Below are positions 9,743-18,785 of a stretch of 58,575 bases of DNA, one piece after another (position 1 is the stretch's first letter; the number at the start of each line of letters is the position of its first letter). The stretch is taken from the NCBI RefSeq assembly GCF_018918005.1, contig NZ_JAHLPR010000047.1, forward strand, positions 1 to 58,575. Direction: 5' to 3'. Origin of the DNA: Paenibacillus sp. MSJ-34. Lineage in GTDB: Bacteria; Bacillota; Bacilli; Paenibacillales; Paenibacillaceae. The translations under genes were made by a program, and so were the position numbers. The notes beneath the pieces are model-generated. The model was given only the letters and a program-made list of their open reading frames with translations, made no database searches and was not told where the DNA came from.

Positions 9743-10729
9743 ATGGATATTCAACGATTTATTCGCGAACATAAGCGGCTTTGGTCCGAGCTCGACGGAT
9801 TGCTTAGCCGGTTCGAACGACGGAAGCGTTCGGTGCAGGCGGCCCAAATTGACCGCCTTACACAGCTGTACAAGACAGCCTCCGCTCATTTGGCTTATGC
9901 GCAGACGTATTATCCGAACGATGAAATCGGACTATACTTGAACCAGCTTGTTTCCCGCGCCCATCACGCGCTGCATGCCGAACAATGGAAGACGTCCAAC
10001 CGGCTGGGCGATTTTTTCAAACGGCGATTCACCGGCTATATTCTGGAGCGAAGATGGTTCGTCTTGCTGGCGCTGCTCCTGTTCGGCGTCGGAGCGCTGT
10101 CCGGCTTTATCGCCGTATGGCAGGATCCGTCCCATTTGCATGCCGTTATTCCGGCTGAAATCGCCGATCGGATCGACCCGCATCGCGTGGGGGAAGGCCA
10201 CGAAGATTTGCAAAGCGCGATCGTCTCCTCGTCGATTATGACGAACAATATTCGAGTCGCCATTCTTGCGTTCGCCAGCGGCATTACCTTCGGCGCGCTG
10301 ACCGTATATGTGCTCGTGTATAACGGCCTTCTGCTCGGCGCGTTAGCCGCGGTATTCTGGCAATCCGGCCAAAGCTACGTATTCTGGGCGTATATATTGC
10401 CGCATGGCATCATCGAATTGACGGCGATCTTCATCGCCGGCGGCGCCGGTCTCTATATGGGCTACCGGATGATCAATCCCGGTCCTTACACGCGCAAATA
10501 CATGTTCCTGCGTTCCGTTAAAGAATCCGCGCTGCTGTTGGTCGGAACGATCCCGCTGTTCGTTATTGCCGGCATTATTGAAGGATATATTACGCCTTCC
10601 GCGCTCTCGCTGGAAGCGAAGTACGGCGTCGCCGCCGCAACGCTCGTCGCCTTGGCGCTCTACATCTTCTACGGCAAACTGAACGAGAAGCGGACGCCGC
10701 AGGCGGAATCCGGGGCCGCCGGGCTATAG
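9743..10729 (+). CDS. stage II sporulation protein M (SpoIIM) family membrane protein
   Basis: The 328-residue protein has a soluble N-terminal part of about 100 residues rich in Arg and Tyr, then five or six TM helices. The family hallmarks are MTNNIRVAILAFASGITFG near residue 165 and WAYILPHGIIELTAIFIAGGAGL near 215. True SpoIIM works with SpoIID and SpoIIP in forespore engulfment, but this version, encoded next to RDD, DUF58 and MoxR genes, is the non-sporulation COG1300 type whose role is unknown. A GGAAGGAG ribosome site lies about 12 bases before ATG. Its 3' end overlaps the converging DUF58 gene by 6 bases, so no terminator separates them. Confidence 0.87.
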   Translation: MDIQRFIREHKRLWSELDGLLSRFERRKRSVQAAQIDRLTQLYKTASAHLAYAQTYYPNDEIGLYLNQLVSRAHHALHAEQWKTSNRLGDFFKRRFTGYILERRWFVLLALLLFGVGALSGFIAVWQDPSHLHAVIPAEIADRIDPHRVGEGHEDLQSAIVSSSIMTNNIRVAILAFASGITFGALTVYVLVYNGLLLGALAAVFWQSGQSYVFWAYILPHGIIELTAIFIAGGAGLYMGYRMINPGPYTRKYMFLRSVKESALLLVGTIPLFVIAGIIEGYITPSALSLEAKYGVAAATLVALALYIFYGKLNEKRTPQAESGAAGL

Positions 10730-12097
10730 CACGTCTTTCTCTTTGACGTCCAAATACCGGTTGACGGCGGTCCATGCGAGTTCTCCTACGGGAACGTCAA
10801 TCACTTCAATACCGCCGGCCGCCATCTCGGCCGTATACGCTTGCCGATCAAGCGCGAATTTATGCGACATGCTCTTGACGTAAGCGTCGGTTGCGCTCTT
10901 CGTTTCGGCAAGCGTCCACCGGTGCAGCGTTTCGTCGCGCAGCCCGAGCAGCAGCAGATGATGCTGCCGCTTCAACCGCATCAAGAGCGGTTTCAACCCT
11001 TCCTCGAACATATAGTTGTCCATATCGGAGAAGAGCACGGTTAAACTCCGCTTTTTCTGCACAAGCATCAAATACTGCAGAGCGGTGCCGTAGCTTGATT
11101 CCACAAAATCGCTCTTCAAGTTATATACGGCTTCCGTCATCGCCTGCAAATGGAGCAAACCGGCTCCCGGCGGCACATACGCTTTCACCCGGCTCGAGAA
11201 GGCAAGCAATCCAACCTTATCCCCCTGCTTCAAGGCGACAGCCGCGAGCGACAAAGCGGCCTCGAGCGATACGTCGAGCTTGGTGCGGCCGTCAAGTTCA
11301 ATGCCCATCATCCGGCCGCAATCGATCAATATCGTAATCACCTTGCCCCGCTCCGGCCGGAACACATTGGCCATCAACGTCCCGGTTCTGGCCGAAGCCC
11401 TCCAATTGACAAACCTCGGATCGTCGTCCGGCACGTACTCCCGAATCGAGTGGAATTCCGAACCTGCGCGTTCCTTGCGGTATATTCGCTTTCCTTCCAA
11501 CACCAAATGATTTTGCATGGAAGCGAGTATGCCCCGAACGCCGGATAAATCCGGATATATTTTCACATCCTGCTCCAGCGCAACCCGCATCTGCTTCATC
11601 CACAGCCCCATTTTCCCGCGAAATCGAAGACGCAGAAAGCGCAGCCGGTACTCCCCTCGCTCGTGCCCGGCCGTCGTATAGCGGATCGCCGCCGCTTTCC
11701 CCCGCCAAGCTACTTTCAGCGGCTCGGCCGGAGCGGTAAATTGCTGCGGCAAATCGTCGGCAAGCTCCAAGATCAAGTCGACCGGGTGCGCCGCTTCCGC
11801 GTGCACCGTCACCTCGAAAGGCAGGCCGATATCCGCCTGCTCCGGCACGGAGCGGCTGACGCTAACGCTTCTACGCCGCGGAAGCAGCGACACGTCGAGC
11901 ACGCTTGCTCCGAGCAGCGCACCGTTGACGAGCAGCAATGCGGCCGTTCCGTAACCCGCAGCGTATCCGGCGGCCACCAGCGCCGCCCCGGCACCCGCGA
12001 GCCATGCCATTCGGGTCGTCGGAACGATCAGGCGGCGTTCGAACGCGTCAGCGAGGAACCGGAACCGTTGCCAACGTTTCTTGGATGAAGTGGTCAC
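10724..12097 (-). CDS. DUF58 / vWA-like domain protein
   Basis: The 457-residue protein has two N-terminal TM helices (about 30-70), a beta-rich middle, and the DUF58 signature around residues 205-245: GSEFHSIREYVPDDDPRFVNWRASARTGTL. A von Willebrand A-like fold follows (ITILIDCGRMMG with a later LTVLFSDMDNY). DUF58 proteins are usual partners of MoxR AAA ATPases and may be assembly or chaperone targets. The start is GTG 12097, with GGGGGAG four bases upstream. It lies 50 bases inside the MoxR gene, an unusually long overlap indicating strong translational coupling. A later ATG before MAWLAGAG is possible but would lose the ribosome site. Confidence 0.87.
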   Translation of the reverse strand: MTTSSKKRWQRFRFLADAFERRLIVPTTRMAWLAGAGAALVAAGYAAGYGTAALLLVNGALLGASVLDVSLLPRRRSVSVSRSVPEQADIGLPFEVTVHAEAAHPVDLILELADDLPQQFTAPAEPLKVAWRGKAAAIRYTTAGHERGEYRLRFLRLRFRGKMGLWMKQMRVALEQDVKIYPDLSGVRGILASMQNHLVLEGKRIYRKERAGSEFHSIREYVPDDDPRFVNWRASARTGTLMANVFRPERGKVITILIDCGRMMGIELDGRTKLDVSLEAALSLAAVALKQGDKVGLLAFSSRVKAYVPPGAGLLHLQAMTEAVYNLKSDFVESSYGTALQYLMLVQKKRSLTVLFSDMDNYMFEEGLKPLLMRLKRQHHLLLLGLRDETLHRWTLAETKSATDAYVKSMSHKFALDRQAYTAEMAAGGIEVIDVPVGELAWTAVNRYLDVKEKDVL

Positions 12098-12977
12098 TCG
12101 TCTCCCCCTCCAGTTCGGCTTGCGGCGTCAACATGAGGCGATGGCGCAGCGCCGGCACGGCCACCGTCTTAATATCGTCCGGCGTAACGAAGTTCCGTCC
12201 GTCGAGGAGCGCCCACGCGCGGCCGGCCGTCATTAAGGCGATCCCCGCCCGCGGGCTTGCTCCGAGCGACAGCCGTTTGTCCTCGCGGGTTTTGCGAATC
12301 AGCGCGGCGATATACTCCACCAGCGAGTCCTGCACGACTACCTGCCCCAGGCCCGCGCGCAGCTCCTTCAACCGTTCGAGCGTCAGAGCCGGTTCCGCCG
12401 GCCGCCGCTCTTCAGCATAGAACGGAACATGATGTTTCAATATATCGGTTTCCGCTTCCAACGATGGATACGATACCGTTAATTTGAATAAAAACCGGTC
12501 GAGCTGCGCCTCCGGCAGCGGATACGTCCCTTCGTATTCCACCGGGTTTTGCGTGGCGACGACGAAGAACGGGTCGGGCAGCCGATACGTCGTTCCTTGA
12601 ATCGTCACTTGCCGTTCCTCCATCGCTTCCAACAAAGCCGACTGCGTCTTGGGCGGGGTGCGGTTAATTTCGTCGGCAAGCAGCAAATTCGTAAATACCG
12701 GTCCCCGAACGGTCTGAAATTCATTCTCCTTCATATTGAAAATAACGCTGCCGGTAATATCGCTCGGCATCATATCCGGCGTAAATTGCACCCTGCTGAA
12801 CGAGCCGTCGCTCAATTCGGCAAGCGTGCGCACCATTTTCGTTTTTCCAAGCCCCGGGACGCCTTCGAGCAATACATGTCCCCCGGCCAAAAATGCGGTC
12901 GCCAGCAGCCGAATATTTTTCCGCTGCCCGATCACAATCCGCTCCATCTGCTCCAATAAATGCTGCAATCGGTTCAC
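12048..12977 (-). CDS. MoxR family AAA ATPase
   Basis: The 309-residue AAA+ ATPase has Walker A GVPGLGKT near residue 40, Walker B LLLADEINRTP near 100, sensor 1 FFVVATQNPVEYEGTYPLPEAQLDRF around 140-165, and a C-terminal lid domain. MoxR ATPases act as chaperones for maturation of protein complexes that contain vWA domains. The partner DUF58 gene overlaps its end by 50 bases. The start codon GTG shares bases with the stop of the upstream DUF4350 gene (GTGA), so the two are translated together. Confidence 0.92.
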   Translation of the reverse strand: MNRLQHLLEQMERIVIGQRKNIRLLATAFLAGGHVLLEGVPGLGKTKMVRTLAELSDGSFSRVQFTPDMMPSDITGSVIFNMKENEFQTVRGPVFTNLLLADEINRTPPKTQSALLEAMEERQVTIQGTTYRLPDPFFVVATQNPVEYEGTYPLPEAQLDRFLFKLTVSYPSLEAETDILKHHVPFYAEERRPAEPALTLERLKELRAGLGQVVVQDSLVEYIAALIRKTREDKRLSLGASPRAGIALMTAGRAWALLDGRNFVTPDDIKTVAVPALRHRLMLTPQAELEGETSDHFIQETLATVPVPR

Positions 12978-14101
12978 TCCCTCTCCAGTGTTTCTATAAT
13001 ATGATCCGCTCTGCGGCTGTCCTTAACAAATTGTTTGACTGTGTAGGAAGCCCCCTGCTCCGCATTCTGCCAGCTTTGCAGCACCTGCTCGAGCCGGTCC
13101 GCATCCTCTTTGTTCATATGAAGTCTGGCCGCCGCCATCACCTGGTTATCGTTCGCATCGGCGCGAACGCCAAAGCGCCTGCCTAGCAAGCTGCGCACAT
13201 AATTCGCTTGATGCCGCAGCGCTTCGCGCGCCAGCTTCCTTCGCTCATACCACCCGGCGGCGGCAATCAGCGTCTCGTCCCCGCGCCGCACCGTCCAGGC
13301 GCGCGGCGTATAGGCCGGACCGAAGCGGACGGCTTTCAGCCAGAGCCATAGCAGTGCGCCGATTGCGAGCTGCAGCAACACCGCGAGCAGCCAGTTCGGA
13401 TAAACGGCCAACAGGCCCGGTTGCTCCCGAATGCCGTGATAGTATTCGTCAAACCAAATCGCATCGCTGTCCGCGAGCAAATACGGCCAGATAAGTTCAA
13501 AATGCGAATATTTCAAAATGCTGTCGTTTCTCGTCCACTCCGGGACGAGAAACAGCGTGACGCTTCCCTCGCCGATCGGGATCCGCCCGGCAATCACTCC
13601 GCTCTCGTCCAGCAGCAGCGGCTCCATGCCGTCCGCTTCTTCAAGCCGGTATATGGAAGCGACTTCGCCCGACAACCGATGGCCGGAAGGCCGATTCGCG
13701 TCCATGATGGGAACGACGGAATGCAAGGAACGATCAAGCTCCGTTAACGGGAACCTTTCCCATTGCTCGGGTGCGCTGTCAAACAACAGCAAATGGTTGC
13801 CCCTGCCGACCCAACGCTCGATTTCCTCGATTTCTTCCGGTCCGATGCCGTACGGTTGAATCGAAACAAGCGTATGATGTTCCGCAGCGGGCAATCCATT
13901 CCACGCCCGCTTCCACTCTTTCACGGGGGCGTCCCGCTCTTTCAGAAGGGTGTACAATCCCTTCACCCCGTCACGGTCGGCCGAAGAAGACAAATAAGGC
14001 GGCAGATCGGGCATGTCGGGCTTCGTGAGAACGAGTCCGATCAAGACGAAGGCGACGACGCTTACCGCTAACGCGATACGTTGCTTATTTTCTCTAGTCA
14101 T
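12974..14101 (-). CDS. DUF4350 domain membrane protein
   Basis: The 375-residue protein has an N-terminal TM helix (residues 8-26), an extracytoplasmic DUF4350 domain of about 200 residues with a Rossmann-like feel (HTLVSIQPYGIGPEEIEEIERWVGRG and WFDEYYHG), and a second TM segment near 235-260. A basic cytoplasmic tail of about 110 residues follows. It is a standard member of MoxR/DUF58 clusters; a glutamine-amidotransferase-like fold is known for related DUF4350 proteins, but catalytic residues are not evident here. The stop overlaps the MoxR start by four bases. The DUF4129 gene ends 11 bases upstream. Confidence 0.82.
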   Translation of the reverse strand: MTRENKQRIALAVSVVAFVLIGLVLTKPDMPDLPPYLSSSADRDGVKGLYTLLKERDAPVKEWKRAWNGLPAAEHHTLVSIQPYGIGPEEIEEIERWVGRGNHLLLFDSAPEQWERFPLTELDRSLHSVVPIMDANRPSGHRLSGEVASIYRLEEADGMEPLLLDESGVIAGRIPIGEGSVTLFLVPEWTRNDSILKYSHFELIWPYLLADSDAIWFDEYYHGIREQPGLLAVYPNWLLAVLLQLAIGALLWLWLKAVRFGPAYTPRAWTVRRGDETLIAAAGWYERRKLAREALRHQANYVRSLLGRRFGVRADANDNQVMAAARLHMNKEDADRLEQVLQSWQNAEQGASYTVKQFVKDSRRADHIIETLERE

Positions 14102-14112
14102 CGGCAGCCTCC

Positions 14113-14727
14113 TTAAGTCCAGTATGGAGCGAGAAGCTCCGTCATATGTACATATTCCCGTTCTCCCGCCTCGTCGCCGCCGTAATAGACCCCTTCGAAC
14201 AAGCGCGCGGCTCGGGTAAACGCGGCCACGGCTGCCGGTTTGCGCTCGCTTAGTTCGTCAACGTATTCCAGATTCGTCTTCCATTTCTCCGCACGAATCC
14301 AATCCCGCTCATGCATAAGCAGCAATTGCGCCAGAAACGCATGACGAACCGCTTCCCGGTAATCGCCGTCCGCCGCGCAATCCCGCGCTTTCCGCATCAG
14401 CATGGCGGAAGAGTTCCCCAGTTCTTCGGAGCCCAAGAACGAATGGCGCCGTCCGGCGCGGCGCATGACGACGATGTTCCTGACAAGCCACACGATGGCG
14501 CCGGCAACGAGAAGAAGCAAAGCGGCAACCAACGTATAAGCAAGCACCTTCGGCGTACCCGGCGGTACGGATATATCCGGGAACAATTCGAACAGTTTGT
14601 TCCACATCTTCTCCAGCCATTCAAGCACAACGTTTCGATTCTCGCCGCGCGCATATGCCGTAAATTCGTCGCGCCCCAATATTTGCTCCAGCTTTTCTTT
14701 ATCTTTCTGCCAACCCGCGTTACTCAT
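14113..14727 (-). CDS. DUF4129 domain membrane protein
   Basis: About 204 residues. A soluble N-terminal part (WQKDKEKLEQILGRDEFTAY) is followed by one TM helix near residues 65-85 and a cytoplasmic C-terminal DUF4129 domain with A..HAFLAQLLLMHERDWIR and the typical WKTNLEYVDEL. I place the start at ATG 14727 (MSNAGWQ), because an upstream in-frame ATG at 14805 would create a 26-residue extension lying wholly inside the neighbouring gene. With this start the gene overlaps the upstream one by 8 bases. It is part of the MoxR operon; the biochemical role of DUF4129 is unknown. Confidence 0.8.
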   Translation of the reverse strand: MSNAGWQKDKEKLEQILGRDEFTAYARGENRNVVLEWLEKMWNKLFELFPDISVPPGTPKVLAYTLVAALLLLVAGAIVWLVRNIVVMRRAGRRHSFLGSEELGNSSAMLMRKARDCAADGDYREAVRHAFLAQLLLMHERDWIRAEKWKTNLEYVDELSERKPAAVAAFTRAARLFEGVYYGGDEAGEREYVHMTELLAPYWT

Positions 14728-15796
14728 TTTTTTGCCCCGGTTCGACGAATGTTGCAGACGGATTTGCCAATCCGCTTCCCCCGAATGCCGGCGGGTTGCC
14801 GGCAAATGCGAAACGATCGAAAGGACGATATGCGCCTTCTTCCGCGTCCAGCATCCGCTCGATGTCCGCCCCCTCGTTGCGCACCCGCAAATCGAGATAG
14901 ATCACCCCGTACGGAATCAAATAAATCGGTACGATCAAAAGACTGCACACGATGTAAATCAACTGTCCGAGCAGCGACATTTTGAATACGGCAATGAGCA
15001 GCGCATAGATCCCTATCATCAATACCGTACCGATCGCGGCCACGACAAAATAAACGCAAAAAATGCGCCAAAAATTCCCTTTCGTTAATCTCCAACTGCG
15101 GCGCAGCGTTTGTCTGCCGTTATCCAGCGCCGCCACAGGCAAATAAAAACCGAAACGGACGACGAAAAAACCGTATCCGGCGGCGAGCGCAAACACCATC
15201 GACAAGTAAAGGACGATCACCAGGGCGACGGTTGCAATACCGCCCCCGTAGGATGAACCTAACTGAAACAACCCCGCTCCAAGCAAAGCGATCATCGTTC
15301 CCACGAAGCCGACGGCGATGAGAACGGCGAACGTAAACAGGATGTAAATGCCGAACATAATCAATCCGTACAAAAACGTGTTGCCGACCATCCGCCAATA
15401 CGGAGAGAACGATTTGCGGAGCAACTCGCCGAAACGAACGCTCGAACCGTCCGCGGCCGCGCGGACCAAATGCAGCTGCGAAGCGATCGCAGCCGGAAAG
15501 ACGGCGACCATATAAAGCGGCATCAGCAGCAAAATAAATACGACGGACCCGATAGCCGAGTCGTCGTCAACGCCGCTCCCGCTCAGGAAATAATCGAAAG
15601 AGTCCGCCGCCGTATCCCCGTGTTGCGGCAGGAACGACGCTCCGCCCATATCGTACATCAACACATTTTGCAGCAAATAGATCGGTCCGAAAAACAAAAG
15701 CATAAGCAAAAAAATGACCGTAAAATGATTGCGGTACAACTGAAAACTCCGGTCTAAAATGGCGCCGACACCCATCGGCTTCGTAAACAATTCCAT
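14720..15796 (-). CDS. multi-pass membrane protein, glycerophosphodiester phosphodiesterase membrane-domain-like (DUF7847)
   Basis: The 358-residue product begins MELFTKPMGVGAILDRSFQLYRNHF, a start typical of proteins resembling the membrane-anchoring domain of glycerophosphoryl diester phosphodiesterases. About six TM segments follow (near 25-45, 85-110, 140-165, 180-210, 230-255 and 275-300) and a C-terminal soluble tail. No catalytic phosphodiesterase domain is present. The ATG at 15796 has AGGAGG seven bases upstream; a 108-residue upstream extension of the frame has no coding character. It opens the five-gene MoxR operon; a TATAAT (plus-strand ATTATA 15827-15832) lies at a suitable distance for a -10 box. 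Confidence 0.8.
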   Translation of the reverse strand: MELFTKPMGVGAILDRSFQLYRNHFTVIFLLMLLFFGPIYLLQNVLMYDMGGASFLPQHGDTAADSFDYFLSGSGVDDDSAIGSVVFILLLMPLYMVAVFPAAIASQLHLVRAAADGSSVRFGELLRKSFSPYWRMVGNTFLYGLIMFGIYILFTFAVLIAVGFVGTMIALLGAGLFQLGSSYGGGIATVALVIVLYLSMVFALAAGYGFFVVRFGFYLPVAALDNGRQTLRRSWRLTKGNFWRIFCVYFVVAAIGTVLMIGIYALLIAVFKMSLLGQLIYIVCSLLIVPIYLIPYGVIYLDLRVRNEGADIERMLDAEEGAYRPFDRFAFAGNPPAFGGSGLANPSATFVEPGQKNE

Positions 15797-15945
15797 GCAT
15801 GATCCTCCTGCCCATATATCGCCATAATTATACACGATGTTGACCGGAAGGGCATCCATAATATGCGAATTTAGGACGAAAGTAATTCCCGGCTCATCCA
15901 ATGCGTGCGGTCTCCGAATAAAATTCGAACGGTAGTACAGACGAT

Positions 15946-15969
15946 AAAAGGGACCTCCGAAGAGGCCCC
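15946..15969 (-). terminator. intrinsic terminator after sleB
   Basis: Read on the minus strand, GGGGCCTC and GAGGTCCC pair around a TTCG tetraloop, with one G-T, followed by TTTT. It lies 19 bases past the SleB stop and before the next gene of the same strand. Confidence 0.8.
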
Positions 15970-15987
15970 GACTGTTCCATATCCGAA

Positions 15988-16623
15988 TTATATAGCAAAA
16001 ATATGACTGCCGATTTTGCCGGTTTGCTGCCGCGACCAAATCCATTTGGATGTCGCTGTGACAGGATTGAAGTAATAAAGCGCCCCGCCTGTCGGATCCC
16101 ATCCGCGCACAGCCTCCCATGCCGCGGCATAGGCCGTGCTATCCGGCTCCAGCCAATATTGGCCGTCGTCGACCGCCGTAAATGCGAGCGGTTGGAATAT
16201 GACGCCGGCCACCGTATTGGGGAATTCCGGCGATTTCAGGCGATTCATCACCACGGCCGCCACCGCCACTTGTCCGGTGTAAGGCTCGCCGCGCGCCTCG
16301 CTGTACACGGTTCGCGCCAGCATCGTCAATTCGTCGGCGTTGACCGACACTCGTTTCAAGGCTTGCCATGTTTGCGAACCTACAATGCCGTCCACCTGCA
16401 AACCGTAATCTTGCTGAAACCGCTTGACGGCTTGCGTTGTATTGGAACCGAACACTCCGTCCAACGGTTGACGGTAGTAGTCCAGTATTTGCAGTCGAAA
16501 TTGCAAGTCCCACACATCGCCGCTATAGCTTCCGTGCTGAATGGTGGGAGCCGCCGCTGCCGCCGGCACGATGGTCGACAAACAAATGATGGCTGCTAGG
16601 AAAGGCAATACAATTTTTTTCAT
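15988..16623 (-). CDS. sleB: spore cortex-lytic enzyme SleB-like cell wall hydrolase
   Basis: About 211 residues: a Sec signal peptide (residues 1-25, ending AAAAA), a PG_binding_1 peptidoglycan-binding domain (about 35-92) and a SleB/Hydrolase_2 domain (about 98-211). The segment TVYSEARGEP carries Glu109, the expected catalytic acid of this lytic transglycosylase family, which cleaves muramic-lactam-containing cortex at germination. I prefer ATG 16623, which has AAAGGAGG seven bases upstream; the longer frame lacks a ribosome site. No ypeB follows, so it may be the SleB or the related CwlJ-like/SleL-independent paralogue. A TATAAT lies at 16646-16651. A clear terminator follows the gene. 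Confidence 0.85.
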   Translation of the reverse strand: MKKIVLPFLAAIICLSTIVPAAAAAPTIQHGSYSGDVWDLQFRLQILDYYRQPLDGVFGSNTTQAVKRFQQDYGLQVDGIVGSQTWQALKRVSVNADELTMLARTVYSEARGEPYTGQVAVAAVVMNRLKSPEFPNTVAGVIFQPLAFTAVDDGQYWLEPDSTAYAAAWEAVRGWDPTGGALYYFNPVTATSKWIWSRQQTGKIGSHIFAI

Positions 16624-16711
16624 GCTTGTCCTCCTTTCCCTTGTCATTATATAGACGGAGGACAGGCATCTCAATGCAATCATATTGGAAATAAAACAGA
16701 AATATGCCATT

Positions 16712-17923
16712 TTATTTCCATATTTTCGAATCTATTCCCTGCTCCAGCGCAACCGACGCCCTTTTTCGATAGGACATGATAACCGTGGACAAGAGAAGAA
16801 GATAAGCCGCAATATACGCTGCAACGAGCCAAAGGGCCGCCGCCGGCGCGGCGCGGTCCATCGTATAGCCGACAAGCGCGGGAAAGACCGCTCCGCCAAT
16901 GCCCGCAAATCCCGTAACCAAACTGGTGACGACTCTCGCCTTTCCCGGAAACGTATGATTGGCGTATACCATCGTAATGGAATAAATGCCGGATAACGTC
17001 AAGCCGAGAGCCGGAATGAGCAGGAAACTCGCAATCGCGCTATGCGAAACGATAAACACGGTCCAAATCACCAAACTGCCCAGCATGCTGGCGAGCAAAA
17101 ACCGGCTGTAATTGACCTTGCGGATAATCCAGCCGGTAGCAAGCCGGCCAAGTACCATGGCGGCCCAGAATACGCCGATGCTAAGCGCCGCGTAATTCTG
17201 CGCCGTTCCGACATAATCAATGAAAATGGAAGACAGAAAATTGTTTAAGCTGCCTTCGATGCCGCTATACATAAAGATCATGAGCAGAAACAAGGATAGC
17301 AGCAGCCCTTTGCCAACGCGCGACAAATGCTGCGGCGGAGCCGCCTCCGCCGCGTCCGCCGCCTCCGTAACGTCCGCCCCTTCCTGGGAATACACGATTT
17401 TCTTCCAGACGACGGCCAACAGGAGCGCCAGCGTCCCGGTAATGATAAAAGAATAAGACCATACGCCGTTTCCTATTAGAATGCTTGCAATGATCGGCAT
17501 AAGCAATGCGCCGAGCCCGAAAGAAACTTCCAAATAGCTCATGACGACCGCGCGCCGCCCGACGAACACTTCCATCATGAGGGCGGCGACCGTCACCTCA
17601 ACCGTCGCGGCGCCGAAGCTGTTGATAAAGTTCAACAACAACACCACACCGAAAGGCGGGAGCGCCGCAATGCCAAGCTGCGACACCGTAACGGTCAAAC
17701 AGGCCAGCGCCAGCGCATTTTGGACGCTCAAGCGGCTCATGATCAAGGCGGAAAAGGGCACGCCAAGCAAAAAACCGACCGAGCTTAAAAAAACGAGCTG
17801 CCCTCCGTCCGTATAAGAGAGTTCATAATGTTTCAACAATTGCGGCATGACAGACCCGACCGTCGTCATGACAAGGCCTGCAAGAAAATATAGCGCATAA
17901 GATGCAAAAGCGAACGGTTTCAC
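16712..17923 (-). CDS. MFS transporter
   Basis: The 403-residue major facilitator has twelve hydrophobic segments in two six-helix halves, with a charged, Ala/Glu-rich central loop near residues 190-215 (about half way). The weak family motif between TM2 and TM3 reads GVPFSALIMSRLSVQNAL. Substrate cannot be told from sequence. The true start is GTG 17923 (MKPFAFASYALYF), with AGAGGGGA seven bases upstream; a longer open frame to 18154 has no coding character. The gene is divergent from the TVP38-family gene and the spacer holds a 15-base direct repeat that may be regulatory. Confidence 0.85.
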   Translation of the reverse strand: MKPFAFASYALYFLAGLVMTTVGSVMPQLLKHYELSYTDGGQLVFLSSVGFLLGVPFSALIMSRLSVQNALALACLTVTVSQLGIAALPPFGVVLLLNFINSFGAATVEVTVAALMMEVFVGRRAVVMSYLEVSFGLGALLMPIIASILIGNGVWSYSFIITGTLALLLAVVWKKIVYSQEGADVTEAADAAEAAPPQHLSRVGKGLLLSLFLLMIFMYSGIEGSLNNFLSSIFIDYVGTAQNYAALSIGVFWAAMVLGRLATGWIIRKVNYSRFLLASMLGSLVIWTVFIVSHSAIASFLLIPALGLTLSGIYSITMVYANHTFPGKARVVTSLVTGFAGIGGAVFPALVGYTMDRAAPAAALWLVAAYIAAYLLLLSTVIMSYRKRASVALEQGIDSKIWK

Positions 17924-18019
17924 GTCAAAATCCCCTCTTTCGCATCCATTGTACAATGAAACGGCATTTCTGGACATGAACAATTCAAGCAAACATGAAC
18001 GATCTTGTTTCGCGCCGTT

Positions 18020-18057
18020 CCCGACGATAGTCCGGTTTTCAACCCGACGATAGTCCG
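18020..18057. repeat. direct repeat in divergent promoter region
   Basis: CCCGACGATAGTCCG occurs at 18020-18034 and again at 18043-18057, 23 bases apart, about two helical turns. It lies between the MFS and TVP38-family genes. A TATAAT sits at 18104-18109, ahead of the plus-strand gene, though without a good -35. A protein-binding tandem site is possible. Confidence 0.5.
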
Positions 18058-18156
18058 AATCGGATACCCGGCGCCGGATGATGTGAATTGGACATCGATC
18101 CGCTATAATAAATAGTAGTGGATGTATTATGACGACAAGGAGCATTTGGAGCATTT

Positions 18157-18765
18157 ATGGCAAACTGGTTTGAACAAGCGTACCGTTTTCTTACACACCT
18201 GAATATGGAACAAATCGAACTGCTTTTGGAGAAATATTCTGCGCTCGGTCCGATTCCCGGCATCGCGCTTCCGGCGGTGGAGGCGTTTCTGCCGTTTTTG
18301 CCGTTATTCATTATCGTTGCGGGCAATGCGTCGGCGTACGGCCTTTGGCTCGGATTTTTCTATTCCTGGATCGGATCGGCGCTCGGATCAAGTCTCGTCT
18401 TTTTGTTGGCGCGCCGGTTTGGCGGCCGTTTTAGCCGGTATTTGTCGAATAAATATCCGAAGGCTCAACGTTTTTTCTCTTGGATCGAACGAAGAGGGTT
18501 TACGCCTTTATTTGTATTGTATTGTCTTCCGTTTACGCCCTCGTTCTTCGTCAGCATCGCTTCCGGCGTCAGCACCGTCCCGAAGCGGATCTTCTTCTCC
18601 GCCGTCGTGCTGGGCAAGGCCGTCATGGTGTTCATGATGTCCTTTATCGGGCATGATTGGCAAGGATTCGTCTCCAATCCTTGGCGAATCGCCTTCGTCG
18701 CCGCAGGCCTGGTTCTGCTATGGTATGTCGGCAAGCGGGTGGAGAAGCGGTATCAAATTTCGTAA
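18157..18765 (+). CDS. TVP38/TMEM64 (DedA-like) family membrane protein
   Basis: The 202-residue protein has the VTT/SNARE-associated fold: re-entrant and TM segments at about 30-60, 62-85, 125-150 and 170-195. Family signatures are GxxLG-type residues in GSALGSSLVFLLARRFGGRF near residue 75 and FVLYCLPFTPSFFVSIASGVS near 118. This family includes flippases for polyprenyl-phosphate or phospholipid in bacteria, so transport of a lipid carrier is plausible but unproven here. It stands alone on the plus strand and converges on the HPr gene with only 20 bases between stops and no visible terminator. Confidence 0.85.
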   Translation: MANWFEQAYRFLTHLNMEQIELLLEKYSALGPIPGIALPAVEAFLPFLPLFIIVAGNASAYGLWLGFFYSWIGSALGSSLVFLLARRFGGRFSRYLSNKYPKAQRFFSWIERRGFTPLFVLYCLPFTPSFFVSIASGVSTVPKRIFFSAVVLGKAVMVFMMSFIGHDWQGFVSNPWRIAFVAAGLVLLWYVGKRVEKRYQIS

Positions 18766-18785
18766 CGCGAAAGAGGGGTTGGATT

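Noticed and set aside
15797-16120. Longer N-terminus of the DUF7847-like membrane protein
   Set aside because: The extension has no coding character and runs through the sleB terminator into the sleB gene, while ATG 15796 has an ideal ribosome site.
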